Shown: positions 1-8,224, numbered from the stretch's first letter. The stretch: DNA of 36,768 nt from Burkholderiales bacterium (GCA_011391155.1 JAABRA010000121.1:1-36768); one strand, 5' to 3'. Program-made: numbers and translations. Notes: generated by a model not told the origin, from the sequence alone.

Positions 1-537
1 GATCATGTTGTTGATGATGGCCGGCGCCAGCCCCTTGCTGGGCTCGTCCACGATAAGCAGCTCGCGCGGCTCGACGATGGCGCGCGCCACGGCCAGCATC
101 TGCTTCTGCCCGCCCGAGAGCTTGCCCGCCGGATGGTTCCAGAACTTCTCCACGGCGGGAAACAGCCTGAAGATCCACTGCAGCCGCTGGTTGTCCATTT
201 GCGCGGCGTGTTTGGCCTTGCGCGCGGCCAGCAGCATGTTTTCCTTGACCGTGAGGTCGGAGAAGATGCCCATGTTCTCGGGCACGTAGGCAATGTTCAG
301 CCCGGCGATCTGCGGCGTCGATTGCGCGGTGATGTCCTTGCCATCAAACGTGATGCGGCCCTTCGACGCCGGCCACAGCCCCATGATGGTGCGCAGCGTG
401 GTGGTCTTGCCCGCACCGTTGCGCCCCAGCAGCATGGTGAGCTGCCCCCGCGGCACCGCAAGGTCCACGCCATGCAGGATGTGGTACGCGCCGATGTGGG
501 TGTGCACGCCCGAGAGCTCCAGCAAGTTCGTGCTCAT
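1..537 (-). CDS. livF: Branched-chain-type ABC transporter ATP-binding protein LivF (3' end outside window)
   Basis: The 179 residues inside the window begin MSTNLLELSG and form most of an ABC ATPase. Walker A (GRNGAGKTT) is at residues 38-46, the signature LSGGQ at 140-144 and Walker B LLIVDEP at 160-166. The family is LivF, one of two ATPases of the branched-chain amino acid/amide (HAAT) uptake transporters; it acts on the inner face of the membrane with LivG. About 55-60 C-terminal residues are missing, because the gene runs off the left edge of the window. It follows livG in the same direction across a 211-bp spacer made of repeats, and the G-rich end of one repeat (GGTGAGGG) lies just before the ATG as its likely ribosome binding site. 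Transported substrate is not readable from the ATPase; the neighbouring depolymerase suggests hydroxybutyrate or its oligomers. Confidence 0.95.
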   Translation of the reverse strand, partial: MSTNLLELSGVHTHIGAYHILHGVDLAVPRGQLTMLLGRNGAGKTTTLRTIMGLWPASKGRITFDGKDITAQSTPQIAGLNIAYVPENMGIFSDLTVKENMLLAARKAKHAAQMDNQRLQWIFRLFPAVEKFWNHPAGKLSGGQKQMLAVARAIVEPRELLIVDEPSKGLAPAIINNMI

Positions 538-544
538 GCGGACA

Positions 545-582
545 CCCTCACCCCAGCCCTCTCCCGCAAGCGGGAGAGGGAG
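545..582 (+). repeat. REP-like inverted repeat, copy 1 (livF side)
   Basis: This 38-bp unit begins CCCTCACCCCAGCCCTCT and carries its own hairpin, CTCCCGC AA GCGGGAG. It is the reverse complement of the unit at 706-743 with one mismatch in 38. Such CCCTCACCCC...GCGGGAGAGGG units are common extragenic palindromes in Comamonadaceae. Read on the minus strand, it ends in GGGGTGAGGG just before the livF start, so it probably provides the Shine-Dalgarno sequence. Confidence 0.85.
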
Positions 583-605
583 CAAGGCATGGAACTTTGG
601 CCCGC

Positions 606-690
606 CCGCCCGCTTGCGGCAACAGGATGCGGCGAGGGCTGCCTCATGCTGTCTGCTCCTGCAGCGCGGGCGTGGCGCCACTTTGCGCAC
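606..690 (+). repeat. Degenerate direct duplication in the livG-livF spacer (partner at 713-790)
   Basis: The stretch from GCCCGCTTGCGG through GCGAGGGCTGCCTCATG and on to CACTTTGCG resembles 713-790, about 107 bp further on, which covers the second REP-like unit and the last codons of livG. The whole 538-748 spacer is therefore repeats: two inverted REP-like units flanking a diverged copy of the livG 3' end. I see no gene in it. Confidence 0.55.
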
Positions 691-705
691 GGCACGGGAC
701 TCTGA

Positions 706-743
706 CTCCCTCGCCCGCTTGCGGGAGAGGGCTGGGGTGAGGG
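706..743 (+). repeat. REP-like inverted repeat, copy 2 (livG side)
   Basis: Begins CTCCCTCGCCCGCTTGCGGG and ends CTGGGGTGAGGG. It is the inverted partner of 545-582 (37 of 38 positions) and starts 6 bp after the livG stop codon. The two copies could pair with each other in the livG-livF transcript, or each could fold into its own hairpin. Confidence 0.85.
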
Positions 744-748
744 CTGCC

Positions 749-1546
749 TCATGCGGCCTCCTTTTGCAGTGCGGCGGCGGCACTTTGCGGCGCGACGCCC
801 AAATACGCTTCCTGCACCACGGGCGAGGCGATCACCTCCGCCGGCTCGCCATCCGCCACCAGCGTGCCGTTGTGCAGCACGATGATGCGGTCGGCCAGCT
901 CGCGCACCACGTCCATCTTGTGTTCCACCAGCAGGATGGTCTTGCGCTTGTCGCTTTTGAGCGCGCGGATCAGGTCGAGGATGACCGGCGCCTCGGCCGT
1001 GCTCATGCCGGCGGTGGGTTCGTCGAACATGTAGACCTGCGGGTCGAGCGCCATCAGTAGCGCGACCTCGAGCTTGCGCTGGTCGCCATGCGGCAGGTTC
1101 GCCACCAGAGTGCTCTGCTTGGCGGCCATGGCCACGGTCTCCAGGATTTCATGGGCGCGCCGGGTCAGCGCGGCATGGTCGCTCCAGATGCTCCAGAGGT
1201 TCAATCCCCGCCGGTGCGGCCCGTCCGTGGCGGCCTGCACCGCCAGACGCACGTTTTCCAGCACGGTGAGTTTGGGGAACAAATTGGTGAGCTGGAAGGC
1301 GCGCCCCAGACCGGCCCGGGTGCGCGCCGATACGCCAAGACCCGACAGGTCACGCCCATTCAGGCTGACCGTGCCCGCCGAAGCCTTGAGCTGGCCAGAG
1401 ATCAGGTTGAAGTACGTGGTCTTGCCCGCACCATTGGGGCCGACGATGGCAGTCAGGGTGCCCGGCTCGAAAGCACAGGTCACGTTGTTGACCGCCACGT
1501 GGCCGCCGAAGCGGATGGTCAAGTCCCGGGTCGCTAGCAGGCTCAT
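749..1546 (-). CDS. livG: Branched-chain-type ABC transporter ATP-binding protein LivG
   Basis: A 265-residue ABC ATPase. Walker A GPNGAGKTT is at 36-44, Walker B VYMFDEP at 171-177 and the switch histidine at 209 (LLVEHKMD). The signature is the LivG-type variant (HGDQ, 153-156) in place of LSGGQ, and the extended insert between them is usual for LivG. I chose the ATG at 1546 over an upstream in-frame start because AAGGA lies 6-7 bases before it and the longer frame would run into the depolymerase gene. It lies 25 bp downstream of the depolymerase stop with no terminator between, so the two are probably co-transcribed. It would power uptake together with LivF and permeases that must lie outside the window. 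Confidence 0.95.
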   Translation of the reverse strand: MSLLATRDLTIRFGGHVAVNNVTCAFEPGTLTAIVGPNGAGKTTYFNLISGQLKASAGTVSLNGRDLSGLGVSARTRAGLGRAFQLTNLFPKLTVLENVRLAVQAATDGPHRRGLNLWSIWSDHAALTRRAHEILETVAMAAKQSTLVANLPHGDQRKLEVALLMALDPQVYMFDEPTAGMSTAEAPVILDLIRALKSDKRKTILLVEHKMDVVRELADRIIVLHNGTLVADGEPAEVIASPVVQEAYLGVAPQSAAAALQKEAA

Positions 1547-1571
1547 GGTTTCCTTGGGTGGCAAAAATCCG

Positions 1572-3077
1572 TCAGGGGCAGGTGCCAATCACGTAGTAGT
1601 TGGGACCGGTCAGCTTCAGGGTCCTGGTGGTGAAAACGTTCCACAGCCCCATGTTCTGGCTGGAGCCTTTGGCATAGGTGTATCCCCCCGACTGGGTGGC
1701 GCGCCCGGCCATGGTGTGGGCGTAGTTGCTCGACATGTAGCAGGTCGCGGGCGGCGGCGCGGTGCCGGTGGCGGTGGTGCCGGCCGCAGCAGTGGATGTC
1801 GCGCCCTCAACCCCGTTGGCATCGGCCGCCCGCACCGTCCAGCTGTACGCCGTGGCGGCGGCCAGCCCGGTATCGGTGTAACTGGTGGCGCTCACCGGCA
1901 GCGCGTTGGTCTTGTTGTTGTTGCGGTAGACGTTGTAGCTGTCGGCGCCGCTCACCGCATTCCAGCTGATCTGCATGCTGCTGGTGGTTGCGTTGGAGGT
2001 GGCCACGCCGGTAGGGGCGGCCAGCGTCGTTGTACCGCCACCGCCGCCGCCCGAACCCGAGGAAACGCGGTCGACCATGGCCTTGATCGCCGTCATCTGC
2101 GGGCCGGCCTTCTGGGCGAACGTCGTCCCGTACCAGCCGATCCAGTCCCAGCAGGCGTTGGCGTTGGCCAGCGAGCCGCTGGCGGCGGTGCTACGGCTAG
2201 TGTTGTCAATCTTCGTCTGCGGGAACAGCACGATGATGCTGTTGGTGTCGGCCCAGCGGCTGTAGCCGGTATTCCTGACGAACTTGTCGCCGATCTTGTC
2301 GGTGCTTTGCTGGCAGCCATGCAGCGCCACGTGCAGCTTGCACGGGCTGCCACTGGCACAGTTGGCCGGCACATAGGCCCAGCCCGTAGCGGCCATGCCG
2401 GGGTTGGTCGTGAATTCACTCTGGTTGAACTCGATGTAGTTGCCGGCAGCCGGCGCGTTGTTGCGCGGGTTCAGCGTGCCATAGAACTTCTGGAGCACAG
2501 CCTTGGCGCCGTCGTAGCTGCAGTTGCTGATGTAGGGCGAGGCGGCGCTGCCGCAGCCGTTGTTGCCGGTGCTGTCGAAGTCGGTCGGGAAGGTGTGCGA
2601 GGCGCCGCTGCGCACCACGTGCTCCAGGTTGGCGCTGGTCACGCCGTTGTTGGTGTACTGCGTCTTGAGGGCGGTCACCGGGTTTTGCCCCACCGTGGTG
2701 TCGCTGGTCCCAATGAACAGGTAGACCTTCTGCCCGGCAATGTGCGCCTTGTTGTCGATCTGCGAGCCGCTCCAGGTGTCTATGCGGTTCTGCATGTTGA
2801 CCAGCGCGGTGCTGGTGATGCTGGCGTTGTACATGCACCCGGTGTAGTTGCTGAGGCCCGCGCACATGTACGGGCCGGCGGCGAACACGCCGACGCCCTT
2901 GAACACGGACGAATACGCAATGCCCAGCTGGTTGGCCATGAAGCCGCCCGAAGAAAGACCTGACACCGTGGTCTGGCTGGTGTCCACGTTGTACTGCGGA
3001 AGGTTGACGCCAGCCATGGCCGTGCCCGATGAAAACACTGCCAGCGCGGCAAGCGTGCGAACCCATTTAAACGTCAT
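1572..3077 (-). CDS. phaZ: Extracellular poly(3-hydroxybutyrate) depolymerase, type-2 catalytic domain with FnIII linker and substrate-binding domain
   Basis: A 501-residue secreted esterase that would hydrolyse extracellular PHB granules to 3-hydroxybutyrate and oligomers. A signal peptide covers about residues 1-22 (MTFKWVRTLA...AMA). The lipase box GLSSG (40-44, nucleophile S42) lies near the N terminus, followed by a probable catalytic D126 (GTSDTT), H161 (SHTFP) and the oxyanion histidine H253 (ALHGCQQ). This Ser-Asp-His-oxyanion order is the hallmark of type-2 PHB depolymerase domains; type 1 has the oxyanion histidine first. A Gly/Thr linker (340-352) leads to a fibronectin type III domain (about 353-435) and a C-terminal PHB-binding domain (446-501). 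The start has AGGAG about 8 bases upstream. It is unusual in lying inside a liv-type transporter operon, between binding protein and livG. PHB is the expected substrate; other short-chain polyesters are possible. Confidence 0.93.
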   Translation of the reverse strand: MTFKWVRTLAALAVFSSGTAMAGVNLPQYNVDTSQTTVSGLSSGGFMANQLGIAYSSVFKGVGVFAAGPYMCAGLSNYTGCMYNASITSTALVNMQNRIDTWSGSQIDNKAHIAGQKVYLFIGTSDTTVGQNPVTALKTQYTNNGVTSANLEHVVRSGASHTFPTDFDSTGNNGCGSAASPYISNCSYDGAKAVLQKFYGTLNPRNNAPAAGNYIEFNQSEFTTNPGMAATGWAYVPANCASGSPCKLHVALHGCQQSTDKIGDKFVRNTGYSRWADTNSIIVLFPQTKIDNTSRSTAASGSLANANACWDWIGWYGTTFAQKAGPQMTAIKAMVDRVSSGSGGGGGGTTTLAAPTGVATSNATTSSMQISWNAVSGADSYNVYRNNNKTNALPVSATSYTDTGLAAATAYSWTVRAADANGVEGATSTAAAGTTATGTAPPPATCYMSSNYAHTMAGRATQSGGYTYAKGSSQNMGLWNVFTTRTLKLTGPNYYVIGTCP

Positions 3078-3151
3078 TGAGTGTCTCCTGGAGTTTTTTT
3101 GACAAAACCATGTCTGACCCCCGTGTGTCCGGGAGTTCCTCTTTGAACGCA

Positions 3152-3172
3152 GAAAAAAGGGGCGGCCGCCCC
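3152..3172 (-). terminator. Intrinsic terminator after the LivK-type gene
   Basis: On the minus strand GGGGC GGCC GCCCC (3159-3172) is followed directly by TTTTTTCT. It lies between the binding-protein stop codon and the depolymerase start, so it probably lets the abundant binding-protein mRNA end early while some read-through continues into phaZ-livGF. Confidence 0.75.
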
Positions 3173-3220
3173 GCGAGGCACACCCCGGGCGCCAGAGCGC
3201 CGGAGTTACCCCAAACCGGG

Positions 3221-4411
3221 TCAGCGCTTGTTGCGGATCGGGATGGCCATCTCTTCGGGCTTGATCTCGCGCACCAGTTCCGGCACGCCCCAGGCGAAAG
3301 CCGGGTCGACCTTGATCTTGAAGTGGTACATGCTCTGCATCGCCTGATGGTCTTCCTTGCGGAAGGTCATCTTGCCCTTGGGCGTGTCAAAGCTCATGCC
3401 TTCCATGGTCTCGATCAGCTTGTTGGTGCTGGTGTCGCCATTGGTCTTCTTCAGCGCGGTCACCACGGCCATGGCGGCGGAAAAGCCCCCGGCGGTGAAG
3501 AAGTCCGGCGGCGCCTTGAACTGCTGGTAATGGCGCGACACCATGGCCTCGTTGACCGGGTTCTTCGGAATGCCGAAGTAATAGTACAGCGCGCCCTCCA
3601 TGCCCGGGAACTGCTTGTAGGCGACCATGGCCGGCAGGATGTTGCCGCCCGTGGCGAGTTCGATGCCGTAGCGCTTCTTCAGGTCCAGGTCCGCGATCTT
3701 GGCGAAAGGCGCCGGCGCGCCGGACCAGCCGACCGAGATGTACTTTTTGCCGGGCTGGTCCTTGAGTTTGTCGACAATGCGTTGCAGGCCGGCCGTGAAG
3801 TCGGTGGTGCCCACGGGCAGGTATTCCTCATGGACGATCTTGGCCTTCTTGATGAAGTCCTTTGACGCCTTCACGCCATCGCGCCCGAACGCGTTGTCAT
3901 TGGCCAGCGTGGCGATCACGTTGCCCGGCTGGTCCAGCGCGACGGCATTGGCGGCGGCGTCCTGGCTCGAATTGCGGCCGGTGCGGAAGATGTACTTGTT
4001 CCACTTGTCACCGGTGATGCTGTCGGCCACCGCCGGCTCGACCAGCAGGATCTTCTTGTATTCCTCGGCCACGGGCAGCATGGCCAGCGCCACCGGGGAA
4101 GCGGTGGGCCCGACCGCGATGTCGACCTTGTCGTCGGCATAGGCAGCGGCCAGCAGGCTCTTGCCCACGTCGGGCTTGCCCTGGTCGTCCTTCTCGATCA
4201 ACACCAGTTTCCTGCCGGCGACCATCATGGTGCCGCCGGTGGCATAGTCCAGGCCCATGTTGAAGCCGACAATGGTCTGCTTGGCATAGGCTTCCAGCGG
4301 GCCGGTCTTGCTGGCAATGACGGCAATCTTGATGTCCTTGGACTGGCTGAAGGCCGGTGCGGCAAAGGCGGCGGCCAGGACAGCCAGCGAGATCAGGTTT
4401 CGACGGTGCAT
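3221..4411 (-). CDS. LivK-type periplasmic substrate-binding protein (Peripla_BP_6 family)
   Basis: 396 residues. The signal peptide MHRRNLISLAVLAAAFAAPAFS (1-22) is followed by KDIKIAVIASKTGPLEAYAK, the usual opening of branched-chain ABC binding proteins, and the length fits the family. AAGGAG lies about 7 bases before the ATG. It delivers a small ligand to the LivFG-type transporter. The family binds amino acids, amides, short carboxylates and aromatic acids, so the ligand cannot be read directly. Its place between a sigma54 activator and a PHB depolymerase argues for 3-hydroxybutyrate or short oligomers (inference). It is the first gene after the sigma54-type promoter at 4443-4458 and is followed by a terminator. 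Confidence 0.93.
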   Translation of the reverse strand: MHRRNLISLAVLAAAFAAPAFSQSKDIKIAVIASKTGPLEAYAKQTIVGFNMGLDYATGGTMMVAGRKLVLIEKDDQGKPDVGKSLLAAAYADDKVDIAVGPTASPVALAMLPVAEEYKKILLVEPAVADSITGDKWNKYIFRTGRNSSQDAAANAVALDQPGNVIATLANDNAFGRDGVKASKDFIKKAKIVHEEYLPVGTTDFTAGLQRIVDKLKDQPGKKYISVGWSGAPAPFAKIADLDLKKRYGIELATGGNILPAMVAYKQFPGMEGALYYYFGIPKNPVNEAMVSRHYQQFKAPPDFFTAGGFSAAMAVVTALKKTNGDTSTNKLIETMEGMSFDTPKGKMTFRKEDHQAMQSMYHFKIKVDPAFAWGVPELVREIKPEEMAIPIRNKR

Positions 4412-4442
4412 GAAGTATCTCCTTAGGGGGTGTCACGAGAAA

Positions 4443-4458
4443 TGCATACTTCGTGCCA
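4443..4458 (-). promoter_or_regulatory. Sigma54 (-24/-12) promoter for the binding protein / depolymerase / liv operon
   Basis: The minus strand reads TGGCACG-AAGT-ATGCA. It matches the TGGCACG-N4-TTGCW consensus except for one base in the -12 box, with the GG and GC exactly 10 bp apart. Transcription would start near 4430-4432, about 20 bp before the binding-protein ATG. The gene immediately upstream encodes a sigma54 activator, which supports the assignment. Confidence 0.85.
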
Positions 4459-4519
4459 CATCGTAAGTCTTTGATTTTATTGGCATAAAATTTTCACCGC
4501 CAAAAATATGTCCAACATT

Positions 4520-4550
4520 CAGACACATAAGATGTCTGATTTACAGACAT
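4520..4550. promoter_or_regulatory. Candidate activator-binding sites (UAS) for the adjacent sigma54 regulator
   Basis: Three TGTCTG half-sites in alternating orientation form two overlapping inverted repeats: CAGACA-N7-TGTCTG (4520-4538) and ATGTCTG-N5-CAGACAT (4532-4550). They lie about 60-90 bp upstream of the -24 box, the usual distance for an enhancer site of a Fis-type activator, and abut the 3' end of the activator gene. A weaker TGTCCA is at 4509. Confidence 0.6.
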
Positions 4551-4558
4551 ATGATCAA

Positions 4559-6064
4559 TTAATGATCAGGGTTTTCCAGACGTCCGTACAAAGTGGCGCG
4601 CGAGATGCCCAGCAGCCTTGCGGTGGCAAGCTTGTTGCCGCCCGTGGCGCTCAAGGCGGCCTGAATGGCGCGGTGCTCCAGTTCCGTCACTTGTTCGGCC
4701 AGCGGTCTCAACAGGTCCGAGCCGCCCGTCCCCGCTTCAACCGGCGGCGCCAGCGCAGGCGCAATCTGCTCCAGCCCGGTGTCGCGCAGGATGCGCTCCA
4801 GCAGGGGCACGTCGATGCGCTGCGAATCGCTGGACATCGCGGCCTGCTCCAGCACATTGCGCAGCTCCCGGATATTGCCGCGCCAGCGCTGCCCGGACAG
4901 CAGCGCCAGCGCCTCCGGCAACACCTCGGGCTGCGCGATGCCGCTGCGTTGCGCCATGTCCTCGCCCAGCACTTCCACCAGCGCGGGAATGTCGCTGCGC
5001 CGTTCCCGCAGCGGCGGCACCCGGATCGGCAGCACATTCAGGCGGTAGTACAAGTCCTCGCGAAACCGGCCGTCGCGCACCAGCGCCGCCAGGTCGCGCG
5101 AGGTGGCGGCGATCACGCGCGCGTCAAAGGGCACCAGACGGTTGGAGCCCAGCGGCTCGATCTCGCCCTCCTGCAGGGCGCGCAGCAGCTTGGCCTGCAG
5201 GCCCTGCGGCATGTCGCCGATCTCGTCGAGAAACAAGGTGCCGCCATCGGCCAGCTTGAACTTGCCGTCGCGCCCCTTGCGGTCGGCGCCGGTGTAGGCG
5301 CCGGGCGCCACGCCGAAGAATTCGGCCTCCAGCAAGGTGTCGGGCACGGCGGCGATATTGACACCGACGAACGGCCCGCGCACCCGGTTGGATGAAGCGT
5401 GGATGGCATGGGCCAGCAGTTCCTTGCCGGTGCCGGTTTCCCCCAGCAGCAGCACCGGGCTGCCCGACAACGCGGCGCGGCGCGCGTGCCGCTTGACCTC
5501 CACCGCCGCCGCGCTGGTGCCGACAAAACTGGCGAAGGTGTACTTGGACTGGCGCTGCCCCGGCGCCGGTTGGCTGCGTTGCGCCGCCAGCTCGCGGCGG
5601 GCCTCGTCCAGGTCGCGTTGCAGCAGCGAGAACTTGGCGATCAGCGGCTTCAGATTGGTCTCGGGCTGGTCGAACAGGACAATGCCCAGGGCCCCGATCA
5701 CCACGCCCGACGCATCCAGCAAGGGAATCCGGCTGACCACGAAGGTGCCGGCCCGGTTGATCAGCAGGTCGATCAGGATCGGCTTGCCGGTCTCCAGCAC
5801 CTTGTGCATCTGGGTGTTCTGCACGACCGAGGACACCGGGTGACCGACAAAGTCTTCCTCGCGCTCGAAGCCCAGCGCCGGCAGGAAGCGGCGGTACTGG
5901 TCGTTGATCCAGACCACCCGCGCCTCGCGGTCCACCAGCAGCATGCCCTCGCTCGCGTTGGCAAACAGGTCGAACATCGAGCGCGCGGCGAGTTCCAGGA
6001 TGCTTTGCGCGTCGCGCGGGAGATCCTGGGCAACGACGAGCGGCAAGGGGTCAATGGCATCCAT
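4559..6064 (-). CDS. Sigma54-dependent transcriptional activator (PAS, AAA+, Fis-type HTH)
   Basis: 501 residues. A PAS sensor domain (about 28-135) is followed by a short coiled-coil linker rich in Arg, Glu and Leu (141-165). The AAA+ domain has Walker A GETGTGKE (208-215), the sigma54-contact loop as GAYTGA (255-260, a known variant of GAFTGA) and Walker B LFLDEIGD (277-284). A Fis-type helix-turn-helix ends the protein (about 462-497, ATARLLGISRATLYGRL). It would remodel sigma54-RNA polymerase at the promoter 100 bp downstream. The signal sensed by the PAS domain is unknown; a product of PHB breakdown is a reasonable guess. No clear Shine-Dalgarno sequence precedes the ATG at 6064, and a dispersed repeat (6122-6182) lies just upstream. 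Confidence 0.92.
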   Translation of the reverse strand: MDAIDPLPLVVAQDLPRDAQSILELAARSMFDLFANASEGMLLVDREARVVWINDQYRRFLPALGFEREEDFVGHPVSSVVQNTQMHKVLETGKPILIDLLINRAGTFVVSRIPLLDASGVVIGALGIVLFDQPETNLKPLIAKFSLLQRDLDEARRELAAQRSQPAPGQRQSKYTFASFVGTSAAAVEVKRHARRAALSGSPVLLLGETGTGKELLAHAIHASSNRVRGPFVGVNIAAVPDTLLEAEFFGVAPGAYTGADRKGRDGKFKLADGGTLFLDEIGDMPQGLQAKLLRALQEGEIEPLGSNRLVPFDARVIAATSRDLAALVRDGRFREDLYYRLNVLPIRVPPLRERRSDIPALVEVLGEDMAQRSGIAQPEVLPEALALLSGQRWRGNIRELRNVLEQAAMSSDSQRIDVPLLERILRDTGLEQIAPALAPPVEAGTGGSDLLRPLAEQVTELEHRAIQAALSATGGNKLATARLLGISRATLYGRLENPDH

Positions 6065-6121
6065 GCCGGGATGTTACCGCGCCCATGCAGTTCCCCGGCT
6101 GATCAGGCGAGCGTCAATTGA

Positions 6122-6182
6122 TCCTGAAAGCGTAGCAAACAATGACCCATTGACGCTGGGAAGATGCCAAAAAAGCTTGTAA
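6122..6182 (-). repeat. Dispersed core-palindrome element, copy A (upstream of sigma54 activator gene)
   Basis: Read on the minus strand it has AAGCTTTTTTGG, then CCCAGCGTCAATGGGTCA, then TTGTTT and GCTACGCTTTCAG. Core, T-run and 6-bp spacing match the copies at 18815, 20888, 23595 and 35704; here the terminal palindrome has decayed. It occupies much of the 136-bp spacer between the tctA stop and the activator start and has the same orientation as the activator gene. Confidence 0.7.
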
Positions 6183-6200
6183 ATCCGAAATCCAGCCCGT

Positions 6201-7706
6201 TCACGCGGCTGCGTATCGGGTGTTCCACCATTTCACCGCACGCGGCAACACCAGGATCGACAACACCACGACCAGCAGCGCCAGGGACATCGGGCGCTGC
6301 AGGAACACCATGGCGCTGCCCTCGCCGATCGAGATCGCATTACGCAGCTGCGCCTCGGCCAGCGGGCCCAGGATCATGCCGACCAGCACCGGCGCCGTCG
6401 GAAAGTTGAAGCGCCGCATCACCAGCCCCAGCAGGCCGATGCCGTACAACAGGAACAGGTCGAACGCGCTCTGGCGCATGCCGTAGGCGCCGACCGTCGC
6501 GAAGATCAGGATGCCGGCATACAGCTGGGGCTTGGGCACCTTGAGCAGCTTGACCCACAGGCCCACCAGCGGCAGGTTCAGCACCAGCAGCATCACGTTG
6601 CCGATGTACAGCGACGCAATCAGCGCCCACACCAGGGCCGATGAGCTGCTGAACAATTGCGGCCCGGGCTGGATGCCGTAATTCTGGAACGCGCCCAGCA
6701 GAATGGCGGTGGTGTTGGACGTGGGAATGCCCAGCGTCAGCAGCGGGATCAGCGCAGCGGTCACGGTGGCGTTGTTGGCCGCCTCGGGGCCGGCCACGCC
6801 CTCGATCGCACCCTTCGTGCCGAACTCGGCCTTGTGCTCGCCCTTGGCCAGCTTCTTTTCGGTGGCATAGCTCAGAAAGGTCGGAATCTCGGTGCCCCCG
6901 GCGGGGATGCAGCCAAACGGCGCGCCAATGGCGGTGCCGCGCAGCCAGGCCGGGATCGACCGGCGCCAGTCGCTGCCGGTCATGGTTACCCGGCTCATCC
7001 GGTTCTCGGACTCAACCACCTTGCCTTCGAACAGCACCGCGTGCAGCGCTTCGGCCACGGCAAACAGGCCCACCGCCACCAGCACGATCTCCACGCCGTC
7101 GAGCAGTTCGGGCACGCCGCCGGTGTAGCGCGCCTGGCCGGTAATCTGGTCCAGCCCGACCAGGCCAGCGGCCAGCCCGACGAAAAGGGCCGTCAGGCCA
7201 CGCACCGTGCTTTGGCCCAGCACCGCGCTGACCGTAGTGAACGCCAGCAGCATCAGCATGAAGTATTCGGGGGGGCCGAGCTTGACCGCGAACTCGGCCA
7301 CCACCGGCGCAAACAGCGTGACCAGCACGGTGGCGATGGTGCCGGCGACGAACGAGCCGATAGCCGACGTTGCCAGGGCCGCGCCGGCACGCCCGCTCTT
7401 GGCCATCTTGTTGCCTTCCATGGCGGTGACCATGGTGGCGGTCTCCCCCGGCGTGTTCAGCAGAATCGAGGTGGTCGAGCCGCCATACATGGCGCCGTAG
7501 TAGATGCCGGCAAAAAAGATCATCGACGCCGTCGCCTCGACCTTGGCGGTGATCGGCAGCAGCATGGCCACCGCCGTGGCCGGCCCGATGCCGGGCAGCA
7601 CGCCTACGGCCGTGCCCAGCGCACAACCGACAAAAGCCCACAACAGGTTGACCGGCGTGCCGGCGGTGACAAAGCCCTGCAGCAGCTGATTCCAGATATC
7701 CATCAT
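6201..7706 (-). CDS. tctA: Tripartite tricarboxylate transporter, large membrane subunit TctA
   Basis: 501 residues, very hydrophobic, about 12 membrane segments, the usual TctA length. The early motif [20 protein letters not shown] and the repeat [18 protein letters not shown] are typical of the family. It forms the main channel of a secondary transporter that takes a carboxylate from TctC. I start it at the ATG at 7706, which overlaps the tctB stop as TGATG, so the two genes are translationally coupled. A GTG three codons earlier is the alternative. It ends the minus-strand tctCBA operon. Confidence 0.95.
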   Translation of the reverse strand: MMDIWNQLLQGFVTAGTPVNLLWAFVGCALGTAVGVLPGIGPATAVAMLLPITAKVEATASMIFFAGIYYGAMYGGSTTSILLNTPGETATMVTAMEGNKMAKSGRAGAALATSAIGSFVAGTIATVLVTLFAPVVAEFAVKLGPPEYFMLMLLAFTTVSAVLGQSTVRGLTALFVGLAAGLVGLDQITGQARYTGGVPELLDGVEIVLVAVGLFAVAEALHAVLFEGKVVESENRMSRVTMTGSDWRRSIPAWLRGTAIGAPFGCIPAGGTEIPTFLSYATEKKLAKGEHKAEFGTKGAIEGVAGPEAANNATVTAALIPLLTLGIPTSNTTAILLGAFQNYGIQPGPQLFSSSSALVWALIASLYIGNVMLLVLNLPLVGLWVKLLKVPKPQLYAGILIFATVGAYGMRQSAFDLFLLYGIGLLGLVMRRFNFPTAPVLVGMILGPLAEAQLRNAISIGEGSAMVFLQRPMSLALLVVVLSILVLPRAVKWWNTRYAAA

Positions 7707-8224
7707 CAGAGCCACCCGGTCTGTGTCAGGCTGGGCAGGTTGATGCCCAGGAATTGCGTGAAGGCCCAGTACACCGGCGCGGCGATCAGCAGGCCGGTCA
7801 CCAGGTCAATGCCCCAGGATTTCAGGCCCTCGCCCGCCCGACCCTCGGCATTGCGCAGCCCGCGCGCCGCCAGCACGAAGCACAGGGTGCAACTGACGAT
7901 GAAACCCAGGGTGGTGATCAGCGCGGCGTTGGCCAGCAGGCCCGCCGACATCCAGGCAAAACCAGCCCAGTAGGGCTTCTCGCCGGTGCTTTCGTCCATG
8001 TTGCGAAAGCCGCCCCGGCGGGCCTTGTAGAACATCACGCAACCGCACAGCAGCAGGGCCACCGACACCAGCCAGGGCAGGAAATTGGGCCCGACGCCGG
8101 CATAACCCGATGCAGAGGGAATGTCGAGCGCACCCACCCCCAGACCCAGGGCCAGCAGGATCACGCCAAGGCTGACCAGGACTTGCAGGTACTTTGCAGG
8201 CGTGGCTGGGGTGTGTGGTTTCAT
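7706..8224 (-). CDS. tctB: Tripartite tricarboxylate transporter, small membrane subunit TctB
   Basis: 172 residues with four predicted membrane segments, near 11-31, 47-65, 90-119 and 142-160, as usual for TctB. It partners TctA in the inner membrane. Sequence conservation in this family is low, so the assignment rests on topology, size and position between tctC and tctA. The stop codon overlaps the tctA start. Confidence 0.92.
   Translation of the reverse strand: MKPHTPATPAKYLQVLVSLGVILLALGLGVGALDIPSASGYAGVGPNFLPWLVSVALLLCGCVMFYKARRGGFRNMDESTGEKPYWAGFAWMSAGLLANAALITTLGFIVSCTLCFVLAARGLRNAEGRAGEGLKSWGIDLVTGLLIAAPVYWAFTQFLGINLPSLTQTGWL

Noticed and set aside
545-743. CRISPR or IS element in the livG-livF spacer
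   Set aside because: Only two inverted units, no regular spacers, no transposase frame; better explained as REP-like repeats.
1074-2963. Very long open frame on the plus strand opposite livG and phaZ (629 codons)
   Set aside because: Antisense to two well-supported genes; low-complexity Gly/Val/Arg/His composition typical of GC-rich shadow frames.
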